64,000 nucleotides of DNA from NCBI RefSeq assembly GCF_000218685.1, contig NW_006763305.1, positions 899,492 to 963,491 on the forward strand. Reading direction: 5' to 3'. Below the pieces are notes generated by a model, which had not been told where the DNA came from, ran no database searches, and saw nothing but the letters and a program-made list of their open reading frames with translations. The stretch comes from Serpula lacrymans var. lacrymans S7.9 (Eukaryota; Basidiomycota; Agaricomycetes; Boletales; Serpulaceae). Below, piece by piece: positions 11,380-21,682 of this stretch; position 1 is the first letter of the stretch; each line of letters opens with the position of its first letter. The translations under genes were made by a program, and so were the position numbers.

Positions 11380-12912
11380 CTACCCGGCGTCCCTTGAAAT
11401 ACCATGCATCTTCTGTCTAATCATGTCTCTTGCCCGGCGATTGATATCCGAAGCCTCTTGGGTATCTGGAAATCCAATGTCCCAATAACCTGGTGGAGTC
11501 TTGGGTCTATACCAATGATGACGATGCCTCGAAATCGCTTGTTTATGTCGCGTGATTTCCTCTTCTTGTACTTGCTCCATGGATCCACTAGCTCCGACAT
11601 TTGTAGCATATGTATCGGTCTGTCTGTGCTTGCATAAAGGCTTTGTGGTAGGAATCGAGTTTGGAGAGGGTGATCTCCACATGGGTTGCTGCAGTCTTGG
11701 TGGGAGAGGACCTACACCTGCATAATACTGAGAAGATCGTTGGGTCGACTTTTTACTGAGGATTACGAGAAAGGACGTACATCACGACAACACTCGCAGT
11801 CATCTCCCAGTAGCTGTTTCCTTTGCTCTTTATTCCGCACGGTTTCGTATCGATCATAATTTGGTTCGTGATTTTCATCTTCACGACTAACAGGTCTGTT
11901 GGTATCGGGGTCTTCGCAGGTCCTAGGCGACCTATTCCATTTACCAATAGAAGTGCAGTAAGGAAAGACTTACGAAACTCGCGCGTATCTGCCCCTTCCT
12001 TTATATCGCTTGTAATCATTAAGCCGAGGCGAGTTGTCTTCAAGGGGTGTTATATTACTTTCTAAAGAACACGCTATTTAGCATCCTGATAGATCCATAT
12101 ATGCGTACACTTGCCACTCATTTTCTGTTGCTTTACACTCGTTGACAAGTCCTCTACTGGATCTTCTAGCTTGATAGCATGTGGAGATGATAGTTTAATA
12201 TATGTAGGGAAGCTAGTATTGCCGTTAGATATTTTCGTTTGTAGAGGGTCCCTTGTACGAGCTGAAGTCGCGGGAGTATTTGGAGTTGAATGAGATTCCG
12301 TGGTGAACTCAAATGACTTCCGTATGCACAACGCTGGGATGGTATAGCTCCAACTTTAAGTGCTGTAAACACGGGAAGGAATGAACCCACCAGATGATTG
12401 AGACGGTAACGATTTCCTCCGAGCGTGCCCAGCCAATATGTTTCTCGCCAACGAAACAGCGTCATTATCTACGGGCTGAAGGATATTCTCATGAAGCCTG
12501 GATTATACAAAGATAGAAATGAGCAGACCTTCTCCAATTCCATGCTATCCTCATCCTCTTCATCCTCAAACGCATCTACATTAGGTCCCATTTCTTCAAA
12601 TCGTTTACGCTTTCCATGCACTCTAGAGTCTTTATGCGCGTCAAGGGGACGCCGTGCTCTATCTTCTTTATCATCCGCGTACATCAATCTTTTAAAATCC
12701 CTCCATTTCTTGTAATCCAGTTTGTATCGTGCCGCAGCTCTTTCTTTGGCTTCCAAAAGGGCGTCGTAACGACGCTGCAGTTCCGACAGCTCGAATTGCA
12801 GGGAAGAAACTTGGGTTTGCAGATTATTTACTGATGTAGACGATTGGTGAGCGTCGTCAGGTTTAGACGACATCTCAGTAGGAGTTTCCACTAATCCAAG
12901 AGTCATGGTCAT
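11380..12912 (-). CDS. sae2: Sae2/CtIP/Ctp1-like DNA-end resection factor
   Basis: Exon 1 (12912-12529) encodes a coiled coil (LQTQVSSLQFELSELQRRY) followed by YKLDYKKWRDFKRLM, and ends in an acidic run. After several short exons of disordered sequence, the C-terminus carries the Sae2/CtIP domain. This has NKEQRKQLLGDDCECC (the CxxC-containing segment), then after an intron YYAGVGPLPPR, and finally RHRHHWYRPKTPPGYWDIGF with PDTQE. The RHR...TPPG.WD.GFPDTQ block is the invariant signature of the family. CtIP/Sae2/Ctp1 activates the Mre11-Rad50-Nbs1 nuclease to trim blocked DNA ends and start homologous recombination; its C-terminal domain binds DNA. Phosphorylation of the C-terminal region by CDK is known in homologues. 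Two start codons are close together (MTMTLG and MSSKPDD); the first is used here. The gene converges with the siderophore transporter. Confidence 0.88.
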
Positions 12913-15642
12913 AGTGGTGGCAAATATTAGTAGTCATCCAAGTCACGTGACACCTCTCAGATGTCTTTTCACCTTTCAAAACCACCTCCATCATACTATT
13001 CCTGGACCCGTAGGATCCAGGTTTCCAGAATTCAGTTGTCGCGAGCGCATTGTTAAGACAGGCCGACGCCATCACATGATGTGACTTGGCCTGTGACGGT
13101 CAGCAACGAGATCATCAACATAAACTCTTTGGTCATCCAAAGCTCTAAGGCTCATCTTTGCCACAAAAAACCTATCTCTTCTTGCACAATGCAAAACAAA
13201 AATTATAAATCACTTGATTTAAACGAGAACGTAGCATTTCTCTGGTTTGTCTTGAAGTGTAACACTTTTTGTCATATTTCTGTTTTTTCTATGTAAATAT
13301 AACAAATCAAATATGATAATAAGCACATGTACTACATTCATCTTTATTGGTAACCCTTACTTTAATAAGCGATTTTGCTAGCGTTAATGTACCAGTGATA
13401 ATGAAATAATGTATCTTCAATAATGCACTGTAGAACGCGAGATGTCAGGTCCAGGTCTTGCCCCGGAGGGCTATGATATGATTCATAGACCAATTGGAAA
13501 GGGTAAAATCAAAACAAACTCTTGTATATCCCAGCGCAAGATGTGTTGTCACATTTGTCAGGCAATCTAAGATGATTCAAGGTGAAGGAGGAAGTACCTC
13601 AAAATTTGGTGAGTGCAGCCTGGGACTGGGTCACTCGGGTGACTCGCATGAAAGCTAAGTCTCAAAAACCTACTGCTATAGCTAAAAAGTTATACACTCC
13701 AAAGATTTTAAATTGGCCTCTCAAAGCATCTTGGTATTCTTACTATCTTAAGTTTGGATATCATTCGCGTGCTTAGCATAAATTTACACATTGATTCATA
13801 TTGGTTTTCATATCAATAACTTGGTAGGCCAAAGGAGACTTGTCATCATATCCAGTTGCGGTATTTCCATACATGTGCTGATAGTTGAGACACCAGACAG
13901 AGGACAAGGTTTATCGTTTAGGGTAATAAAACTAAGTGAAACTCAGCCGCTGCCCGAGAGGCTATAGAAACGACTTTATTATTTACCTAAGTGAAACTAC
14001 AATAGATGTTAGTTTAAGGTGATCTCTAATAAATGTAATGTAACATACCTCAGCCGCTGCCCGAGAGGCTATAGAAATGACTGAGGTATTCCTATACTAA
14101 ACCCCCTACTACTTATAGCCGGAGGTGCTACTCACTACAGTATAATGACTCCTAGGAGTACAATTGTGCTCCTAGGAGAACAATGGTTACTCCATGGTGT
14201 GGTGGCTATGCTCCATGGAGAACAATGGTTGCTTTGGCAGAGACCGGGTTTATCCGGTTTTGTCATAGGGGAGTACCCACTGTCGTCACCAGAAGCCAAC
14301 GTCTCTGTCACCTTCTCTTCAGCATATGTGATATTGAACACCATTTATTTAAATTTAGCATCATATATGCGCAATTCCGAGAGCACGAAAGCAAGAAACT
14401 TACGACAATCCCTGAATTTATTCACGACCTTTGTGAGAGCTTCCTGGCGGCTTTTGGGCACTGCCCGAAGATGGACGACGTGATGTGTCTACACCATCAC
14501 ACTGTTGATGTGATGACTAGAACTGTAAAGTAAAAGACTCTCAGTCTTTCTGGTAAATGACTGATATATTAATCAAATGTACCTGTAAAGTAAAAGACTC
14601 TAAAGGAATGTGTAAGTATGAGTTTTAACTGCAATAACAGTGTTTACTGTACCTCAGTCTTTCTGGTAAATGACTGAGGTGTCTAAGGTAGGATGAGTGC
14701 GCTTTTCTGTATCCTAATTAGGAAACTTATGTAATCTATCAGAATGTCGGAATAGTTGAATGAAAGTGACTGCAAGAATGAAGAATCTATTGTAATGTAT
14801 ATAATATGCTGGGATGATCAGCCCATCAAATTTCTGTTCCATCTGGTTTAACGTTTGCAAGCCTTGCAACAGAAGCAACAGACAATGACCTGACTGCTTC
14901 TTTAAGCTATCTGGTCAATATGATAAACAAAGGAGAACTTACCAGTGAGACCAAATTCGGTCATCATATCATGATCCAATGCTTTATCCAGAGTAAAGTT
15001 GCCCCTCCTGCTCGACGTCTCAATCTCTGTCGTGGTTTGGTCGCAAATCCACTCGGGTCGGGGCTTTATGTTTCTTTTTACCTCTTCTCTGAAACTGTAA
15101 ACTTGGAGGCAAGATCTCGCTTAGGTATAGAGAGCGGGGAATAGTTATGCATAAAATTACTAGTATTAACCTTGCTTTCGGAGAGAGCCCGATATCTCTC
15201 GAAGTTTATATAGGAGTGAACAAGTTCAACTGTTAGGATCCAATCCAATAATTTCGCAGGAGGAAATAGATTGAGATATAATATACCTTATATTTCTCTG
15301 CGTATGTCATCGTATTTCGTCCTTATTTTGGTGAACTTTGAATAATTGAGAAACAATTAAGCTGTAGGCATTATCCCAGCTTAACCTGTCGTTGGTTCTG
15401 TAAGAAATGAAGACTAACTTGCAATATTTACACGAAACCGTACTTTGCGAAAGTATGCGTAATCGTAGAGATGTGGGCATATAATTATCGGGATAAGTAT
15501 GATAACTGAGATGTATGAGGGTAGTATTCGTCAAAGGATAAAAGCACGGTATGACAAGAAGGTAAAACAAGGTCCTCGTCGATAAACATGAATCGTACAT
15601 CTTTCGTGGCCGTGATAAAATCATAGGAATAGTGTTTCCGCG
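12913..15642. other. Long intergenic region with short repeats and palindromes
   Basis: No supported gene. The segment 13942-14677 contains two kinds of short repeat, each present twice, and a run of CTCCTAGGAG-like palindromes (14148-14225). The rest is A+T-rich. It separates the heads of the Sae2-like gene from the tail of the HAM1-like gene. Confidence 0.6.
13942..14677. repeat. Paired short repeats flanking a palindrome-rich core
   Basis: A 34-bp unit starting CTCAGCCGCTGCCCGAGAGG is at 13942-13975 and 14049-14082, with one mismatch. A 25-bp unit starting CTCAGTCTTTCTGG is at 14540-14564 and 14653-14677. The 18-bp TGTAAAGTAAAAGACTCT is at 14524-14541 and 14584-14601. The outer copies end or begin with CCTCAG/CTGAGG, so parts can fold into hairpins, for example ACCTCAGTC..GACTGAGGT at 14651-14680. 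Confidence 0.75.
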
Positions 15643-18600
15643 TTATACAACAGTGAAACTATAGGATGTCTCAGCTACTTTGAAACGATATTGATCAAAA
15701 AGAAAGACTTACGCTTCACTCCTCCAGTCCTTCCCGATCATAGCTTTCTCTTCTCTTTCGGTCGTACGGTTGACCCACCCAGCAGGGTGACCAGTGGCGA
15801 TAACAGAAGCACGTTTATTATGAACCACTTTAAACTGCGATGCGGGCTTGTCTGATTTTGTAGACTGTTGCGATTCGTCCTTCTGTCGTTTGAACATCTA
15901 CGTAGCATGTTAACTCGGGTTTTCCGGAGAATAATAACAACGTACATCCTGAAGAACTTGTTTCCGATTGGTTTCGTCACTAGATTTGGCCTCTTCCATT
16001 CGATCCCGGACCGAAACAAGCTGTCCATCAACATACTCCATTCCCGTTGTAATTGCATCAGCAATCGCCTTCTGAATCTGCTTCTTCACCAAGCCAGTTG
16101 CTAGTGGCTTCACTGTTTTATAAAGTAAATCATGTTTCGAATCCCGTATGCTAAACTTGAGCGTGTCGACCTTTACGTGAACGTTCTTCACTTTGAATAC
16201 TGAAGTTCGATCTTTGTCCGCTGACACGAGATGCACCGTCGCGGTCAGGCCTTCCCCCCCCAAAACAACATCGGCAAGACCAGAGTCGGATAGTTTTGGA
16301 ATCCCTGTCTTCTTTCGGAAATAGAAAGCGACATCCCGCATATCAGCTTGCATTTGACCAAATGTAAGTGTGAATTCGTGATGATGCTCGTCTGTGATGG
16401 CATTATAGGGGCTGAACTTAAGGAAGTTATGCGCTTCCATTGACATGTAGTTAGGGAAAAGGTTGCGGCCTTGCAAAGTGAGATTCTCGACGACGAGATC
16501 CAATGAATCATCGGTGTACTCGATTCGTGGGATAGGAACATAGCCAATCTGTCGCGAGTCATGATACTTCAACAACAAATTTTGCAGAGCGGACGTACCT
16601 TGTCAACCAAGGTCGGCAGAATAACTTTCCTAATATCCGACCATAGTTCAGGCTTGAACTTCAAGCTGCCCTCACTATCGAAAAGAAGATCACGTGTGAG
16701 TCTCGCCCAATCTTCACCAAAACGTTTGTTCAACGGGTCATCGCCCATAGCAGCGAACCAGTTCCCAGTGGAATTAAAGAGATTGTCGAAATGTCCTCGA
16801 TATTTTTGGTCCCAGAATTGACGTCCTGATTCGCGTACTTCATTGCCTTCACGATTACAGTCTTCTTCTAGAACGTATCCAGCTTGGAGCAGGAGCTGTC
16901 ATGATGAGGTTATATCGGTTTTCAAGAATATGTAGTTAAACGATACAAACCTTGCGAATAAACGCATCCAACCGCCTAAACCACGCTCTAAACTCCTCAT
17001 CTCGCCTTGCATCGTCAACAAGAGCATTGACAGAATCGAAGATAATATTCATGTTTTTACCATTGGCGAACCTCTCCAAAAGCGTTCGTAACTCAGAAGT
17101 AGCTTGGCGCAAGGATGGATCCTGCAAATTACATAACATTTAAATGATAAACCAAATGAGCCAGAAGTTTCTAACTGACCGAAGTGAGAGATCCTCCACT
17201 CTCTTTCCCATGGCCCGCCATTGTCTTTCCATGGTTAGCGTACTCCTCAGCATAAGAGAGAAGCCACTTTATTGCACCTTGGTAATCATCGTGCTTTTGA
17301 CACTCGATGATAACCTTTTTTCCACGATATATAAATTGGTCGCGGCGCTCCTCTGGGAAATACTCTTCAGTGAAAAACTTTTTGCCACGTTCATAGTGAT
17401 CGTTGACACGATCTCTGTGTTGTTGGGGAACACGGTCTGAGAAACCATCCTACATGAAATATAAGTAGTGAACGGTTTTCTTTCTTGAAATACCTACTCT
17501 GACGCCACGCATGCGGTCCATGATGCTCTGTTTCTTTGCCTCGATATCGTCAGACGAAACATCAGATCCAACACCATTCAAGTTACTAAAAATAGCTATA
17601 GTTAGGTATAATGTATGGTTTCGAGGGATGAAAAGGCTAACCCTTGCTGTTGAGCTTGGCTCGCTTGTTGACCGATAGTATCCTGTGTTTGGTCTTTCGC
17701 CTGATTCGCGCCATCCTTGGCACTGTCTATTGCTTGATCTTTAAGGCCCTGCGTGGCGTTACGACCTTCGCCTAGAACTTGAGACCCCGACTTCTCTTCA
17801 CCTTCACCAGTCGTTACTTTAGCGTCGTCGGCACGGGGGTGCTGCTCGATAGTAGTATCGGTACCAGGTACTCGAGCTTCAAGCACGGGTGTCTCGTTTG
17901 GTCCCACCTTCCTGTTTCCTTTGGTAATGAACTCATCTTGAGGTGCTGGCTCGTCAACCCGAGAGAGTGCCTCTTCACCTGGCCGTAGATTTTCAGCAGC
18001 TTTGGCAGCGCCTTTGGCGAGCAGGTCTCGACCAATAACAGAAAAGTCAGAAAGGAGCTTTCGTACTTCCGAGTTTGTCATGATGAGAGAAAGGATTGTT
18101 CGGACATGGCGAACAGCTGAGAACCAACGTAAACAAGGTCCTCAGCGAAAATGTACGGATGATAATATAACCATACTTACCCTGCTGGCCATCGTCGCGA
18201 GCTTTTTGCTGATCAATTGGAGCAACTTCACTTGGGTCTTTCTTTGCTCCCTCCAGGCTAACATCACGGGTATGCCACACGAAATTTTGGAAGAGTTCGT
18301 CGGAGTTCTTCTCCTTGACAATGAGCCGGGCGGTCTCAATAATATCACGAGAATCCTGAACAAGTTTGCGCCCATCTGGTGAAAGTTTTTCAAGATCCAG
18401 TGGCGAATTATCATTGAGGTATGTCAAGCTCTCGTCAATCTGCTTATTATCGGGCATACGACCCTGCCTAAAGGCTTCGACTACGCCATAAAACCGAATC
18501 TAGCATTGTAGCAGTCAGTACCATACACAGCTCAACTATAACAAGAGGTTACTTTTCTGTCCACATCAGCGTCTTTCAAGCGTTTGTTGACAGGATCGAC

Positions 18601-18657
18601 GACAGATCCTGAGGCAGGATGGTCAGATATATCTTTCTGAGCAGGTGGGAGCGACAT
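15643..18657 (-). CDS. HAM1-like (DUF4449-type) fungal protein
   Basis: The protein starts with MSLPPAQKDISDHPASG at 18657. It continues through many exons: RFYGVVEAFRQGRMPDNKQI, DPEKL-type spacing SPLDLEKLSPDGRKLVQDSR, NSEVRKLLSDFSVIGRDLLA, a Q/A/G-rich linker, then KKFFTEEYFPEERRDQFIYR, WLLSYAEEYANHGKT and a C-terminal domain with IGYVPIPRIEYTDDSLDLVV. The order matches the HAM1-like N-terminal and C-terminal domains of large fungal proteins of unknown function. The C-terminal part resembles lipid-binding BPI-like folds in secondary-structure pattern; that is inference. The final exon is ambiguous: SEA is followed by a TAA inside a good donor (GC|GTAAGT, stop ending at 15709). Splicing to an acceptor at 15659-15660 would instead add FTVV and stop at 15643. 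I use the spliced form. Confidence 0.8.
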
Positions 18658-19136
18658 GTTAATTAGGGGGATAAAGAGTTGAAATGAGTGGAATGGAGTA
18701 AACCTAGAGCATTTATGTAGTCCGCCTCTAACGCATGATGCCAATGACCGCATCGACGTCATCTTGAACCAGCCCACACTTGATCCAGTCACAATACATC
18801 GTGATGTCACCAAGAAACCTAGCCCTGCCTATTATAGATATTCACCTTCCTATTACGGCTAGCGAAGTGGAGGACTACTTGCTCCCCACAGTGCATCACA
18901 CTTTGGAGCTGGAAGCGACAGAATCCTAAAAGTCTCCCAGAAAAGGTGGAGAAGAGGCTGACGTTATTACGCTAAGCACCATCTTACGCTTGTCATGTCG
19001 GATACAGCACTTCTCGACTTTGTGGTAAGTATACAGCAGTAAACCTCTGGCTAACAACCCACATACATGCACAATCATTTCTACTCGACTTTTAACACAC
19101 GACTTCACTTCTACGTCTACACAATGACTCTAAAAT
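18658..19136. other. Intergenic, promoter of HAM1-like gene
   Basis: A 40-codon frame at about 18804-18926 is too short to support. Nothing else is seen. Confidence 0.4.
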
Positions 19137-20075
19137 TCATGAACTGTTGAGGCAAGTCGCCGTTGTCAGCACATATAAAACTATATGATTAGTCAAAAGG
19201 ACATACATTACAGTAGCCACGATACGTCTGGAATGAGCAGCATGTCGGAACTCAGTGAGGTAGATACCTACCCAAAGAATAAGAGTCGTCATTTGGGGAT
19301 ATTGCAGGGGATTGTAATTGTAAAGCCCACCTTGCCAAGTGCCGAGGTTCAGACGACCTTGTGTGATCGGCATAGAAATGGTAGCACCAATCAAAGACGT
19401 CTTCGTGTGCGACACCCTATGATAGGTACAGGGTCAAGAAAGTCTAACAGCTAGGAAGGGAACTCTTACGAATCACTACATAAGGGGGTTTGAGCAAACT
19501 ACCAGAAATTTTACCAGTAAATATGAACTCACTCAGGGCCTTCGTCGGTATGCATCCAGTTCAGACTTTCGGGAACAACTTTATCAAGAGCCATATCCAT
19601 ATCTTGCGCAGGCGGGACGTAGAGCGATGTCGTCAGCAAAGCCGGTCTATCGAGGAGCTAATCAGCAAATACCTTTCCGAACATCTTGAAAAACATAACA
19701 TTCGTGAACAAGAACGCCGATCAGTATGATATCTTCCTCAACATACCTGGATCACAGTTCTCGTTGATAGTCAAAGCGGCGGACGTATGTTGGCTTGCGG
19801 TGTCTTAGTCTGCAACTGCAGAGCAAAGATCGAATCTGAGGGACCTACATAAAGAGGAACAGCATGCCAACCTGCATGGTGAAGACATCTCAGCGTTTTA
19901 ATGTACGTTTTCAATCCAGTCGAAGTAGAAAAGCGCCATTTTCACAGCCTAGAGGTAATGGACAGCTCACTTGAACATCCTTCAAACCAGGAGATATATG
20001 GGAGATAATTTCATCAGTCACAAGATGACATCCTTTCGACCTTCTGGAAAGTGTAAATGTTTTTTGCCAGCCCAT
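19137..20075 (-). CDS. UPF0047 / YjbQ-like protein
   Basis: The start is ATG at 20075: MGWQKTFTLSRRSKGCHLVT. Short exons then encode LFLFIQHTSAALTINENCDP, DVRKDMDMALDKVVPE, NWMHTDEGP, SLIGATISMPITQGRLNLGT with WQG, and IYLTEFRHAAHSRRIVATV. The blocks HTSA.LTINEN.DPDV, WMHT.EGPDD, and ITQGRL.LGTWQGI.L.EFR are the signature of the UPF0047 family. It includes bacterial YjbQ, for which weak thiamine-phosphate synthase activity has been reported; the physiological role in fungi is not settled. Conserved His and Asn residues line a probable active site. The last intron (branch point TGCTGAC, acceptor CAACAG) leaves only a Ser codon before TGA. Length is about 140 residues, normal for the family. 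Confidence 0.85.
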
Positions 20076-20328
20076 AGTTATCGACGACTCGAGGCACGAT
20101 CAACGGCACGCAATGATACAAACTCGAGTGCTTGAAAGCTTGAAAGAGCAGGTTCAGCGTCACAAGTCTTCGCTTCTTGATAAGTCATATTACGTAAACA
20201 CATCTCGATGAAATTCATGTACACTATTCTACAGGTTGCACCAGATTACATATTCTCTTATGCTTGTATAATAGGTCCAACGTGATACAACAATGTTGAG
20301 ACAATACCACACATCAGATCCATCACAA

Positions 20329-21487
20329 TTACTCCTCCCCGCCAGGAAATCTCCTCGACGATCTGTCCATACCACCACGGTTACCAGGGACATTCCGATT
20401 CCTGCAGTGATTTGCATAATGGCCCTTTTCCCCGCACTATTAAGAGGAAGGAGCGGCACACAGTTAAAATCAAAAATATAACGAGACCTTTAGATTTACC
20501 TTAAAGCAAAGCACATCGTCTAGGTTTCTCCTTGGAGGCCCGTTCGCGTTTCCTGCAGGAGCTCCATGGGCTTGACCAGGGCCACCACCCCCACCCCCAC
20601 CACCACCACCAGGAAACCCGCGATCAAAGTCGGCGTACCGACCATATCCAGGAGGTGGTGGTCCAAGTTCACGTGTCGATGGTGGTGATGGGGGCTCGTA
20701 AGCTCTCGCAGATGGTAAATCAGGTTTGGGGCTGCGAGACCAAATTATTAGCAAGTACAACTAGTCGAAAGCTACAAAAGACGCACTGTCCACGCGGACA
20801 ATCTGGACCTAAAGGGCATATTCCGGTGAGATAGAGCTGGCAAGCAACTCGCCGTACGTGCTTCCGCGGACAAGTAGGACCTGTTAACTCGGTTCATATA
20901 AATGCAAGCTCATCCAGGAAGAATATAAAAATATAGCTCACCAAGTTTACAGAACCCACGCTTATAATCAGGACACTCTACTCGACGCTCCTTTGGATGG
21001 GCATAAAGGCATTCATCACCAGCAGAACAATAACCATACTTCGCAAACCACCAACACTCTGGCATGCGCCTTAGGTTATACTCGTGCAAAAATTCACATG
21101 CGTCGCCTTTTTTACACAACCCTCGTAGCCAATGCTTGCAAACGGTAGCCAAACGTTCTCGGTCGCGTGGATGAGTGGGCAGTTGTTTCGGTGGCTGAAA
21201 ATTTTGGGCAGACGGCGATGTGTGTCTTAGGGGACAGTGCAGTGGTCCTAAAGGACATCCAGTGGGCGTAAGTGACAGCCGACATATTTGATCATCTGGA
21301 TGGAATTCACCATTCTTACAAGTCAGTTTCAACAACACCAGAGCAGCACCAGACCGCAAATCGCACCTTTGTCGAGTTTAATGCCAAGCTTATTCTTCAC
21401 GAAAAACTCTTCCGGAAAATTATTCTGGTGAAAGTGAGGATGTACAAGATCTCTCAACGGAGAAGGGCCAGCGAGCGGATTAGCCAT
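20329..21487 (-). CDS. yth1: Cleavage/polyadenylation factor CPSF30/Yth1, CCCH zinc-finger protein
   Basis: The start at 21487 reads MANPLAGPSPLRDLVHPHFH, and the N-terminus ends KNKLGIKLDK. Five CCCH fingers follow: one beginning ICRLSLTPTGC, then VCKHWLRGLCKKGDACEFLH, a third around ECWWFAKYGYC..H, a fourth ECPDYKRGFCKLG..C..KH split by an intron, and a fifth ACQLYLTGICPLGPDCPRGH also split. A Pro/Gly-rich linker with a polyglycine run is next. The last exon supplies a CCHC zinc knuckle, CFKCGEKGHYANHC, joined across the intron donor after CFK. The stop is TAA at 20329. CPSF30 recognises the AAUAAA signal in the cleavage and polyadenylation complex. Budding-yeast Yth1 lacks the C-terminal knuckle while animal CPSF4 has it; this fungus keeps it. 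Confidence 0.92.
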
Positions 21488-21682
21488 TGACATTGAACAT
21501 GAGTGTAAAGTAAGAAAGGAAGCCTAATTTTCGAGTGATTACCCAATACAAAAATATTAGATATTTCGTGAGAACATTATACTTTAAAAAGTAAAAAGTT
21601 AAGTTAGTCTAAAATGGTAAAGTAAACTAGCAATTGATGCCAGTGCATTGAGGACTTCGGTCTCCTATGCTCCTACAGTTAC

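Noticed and set aside
14651..14690. Helitron 3' end (hairpin ACCTCAGTC..GACTGAGGT followed by CTAAG)
   Set aside because: No matching 5' TC end, no Rep/helicase gene and the hairpin is not close to a clear CTRR-T border.
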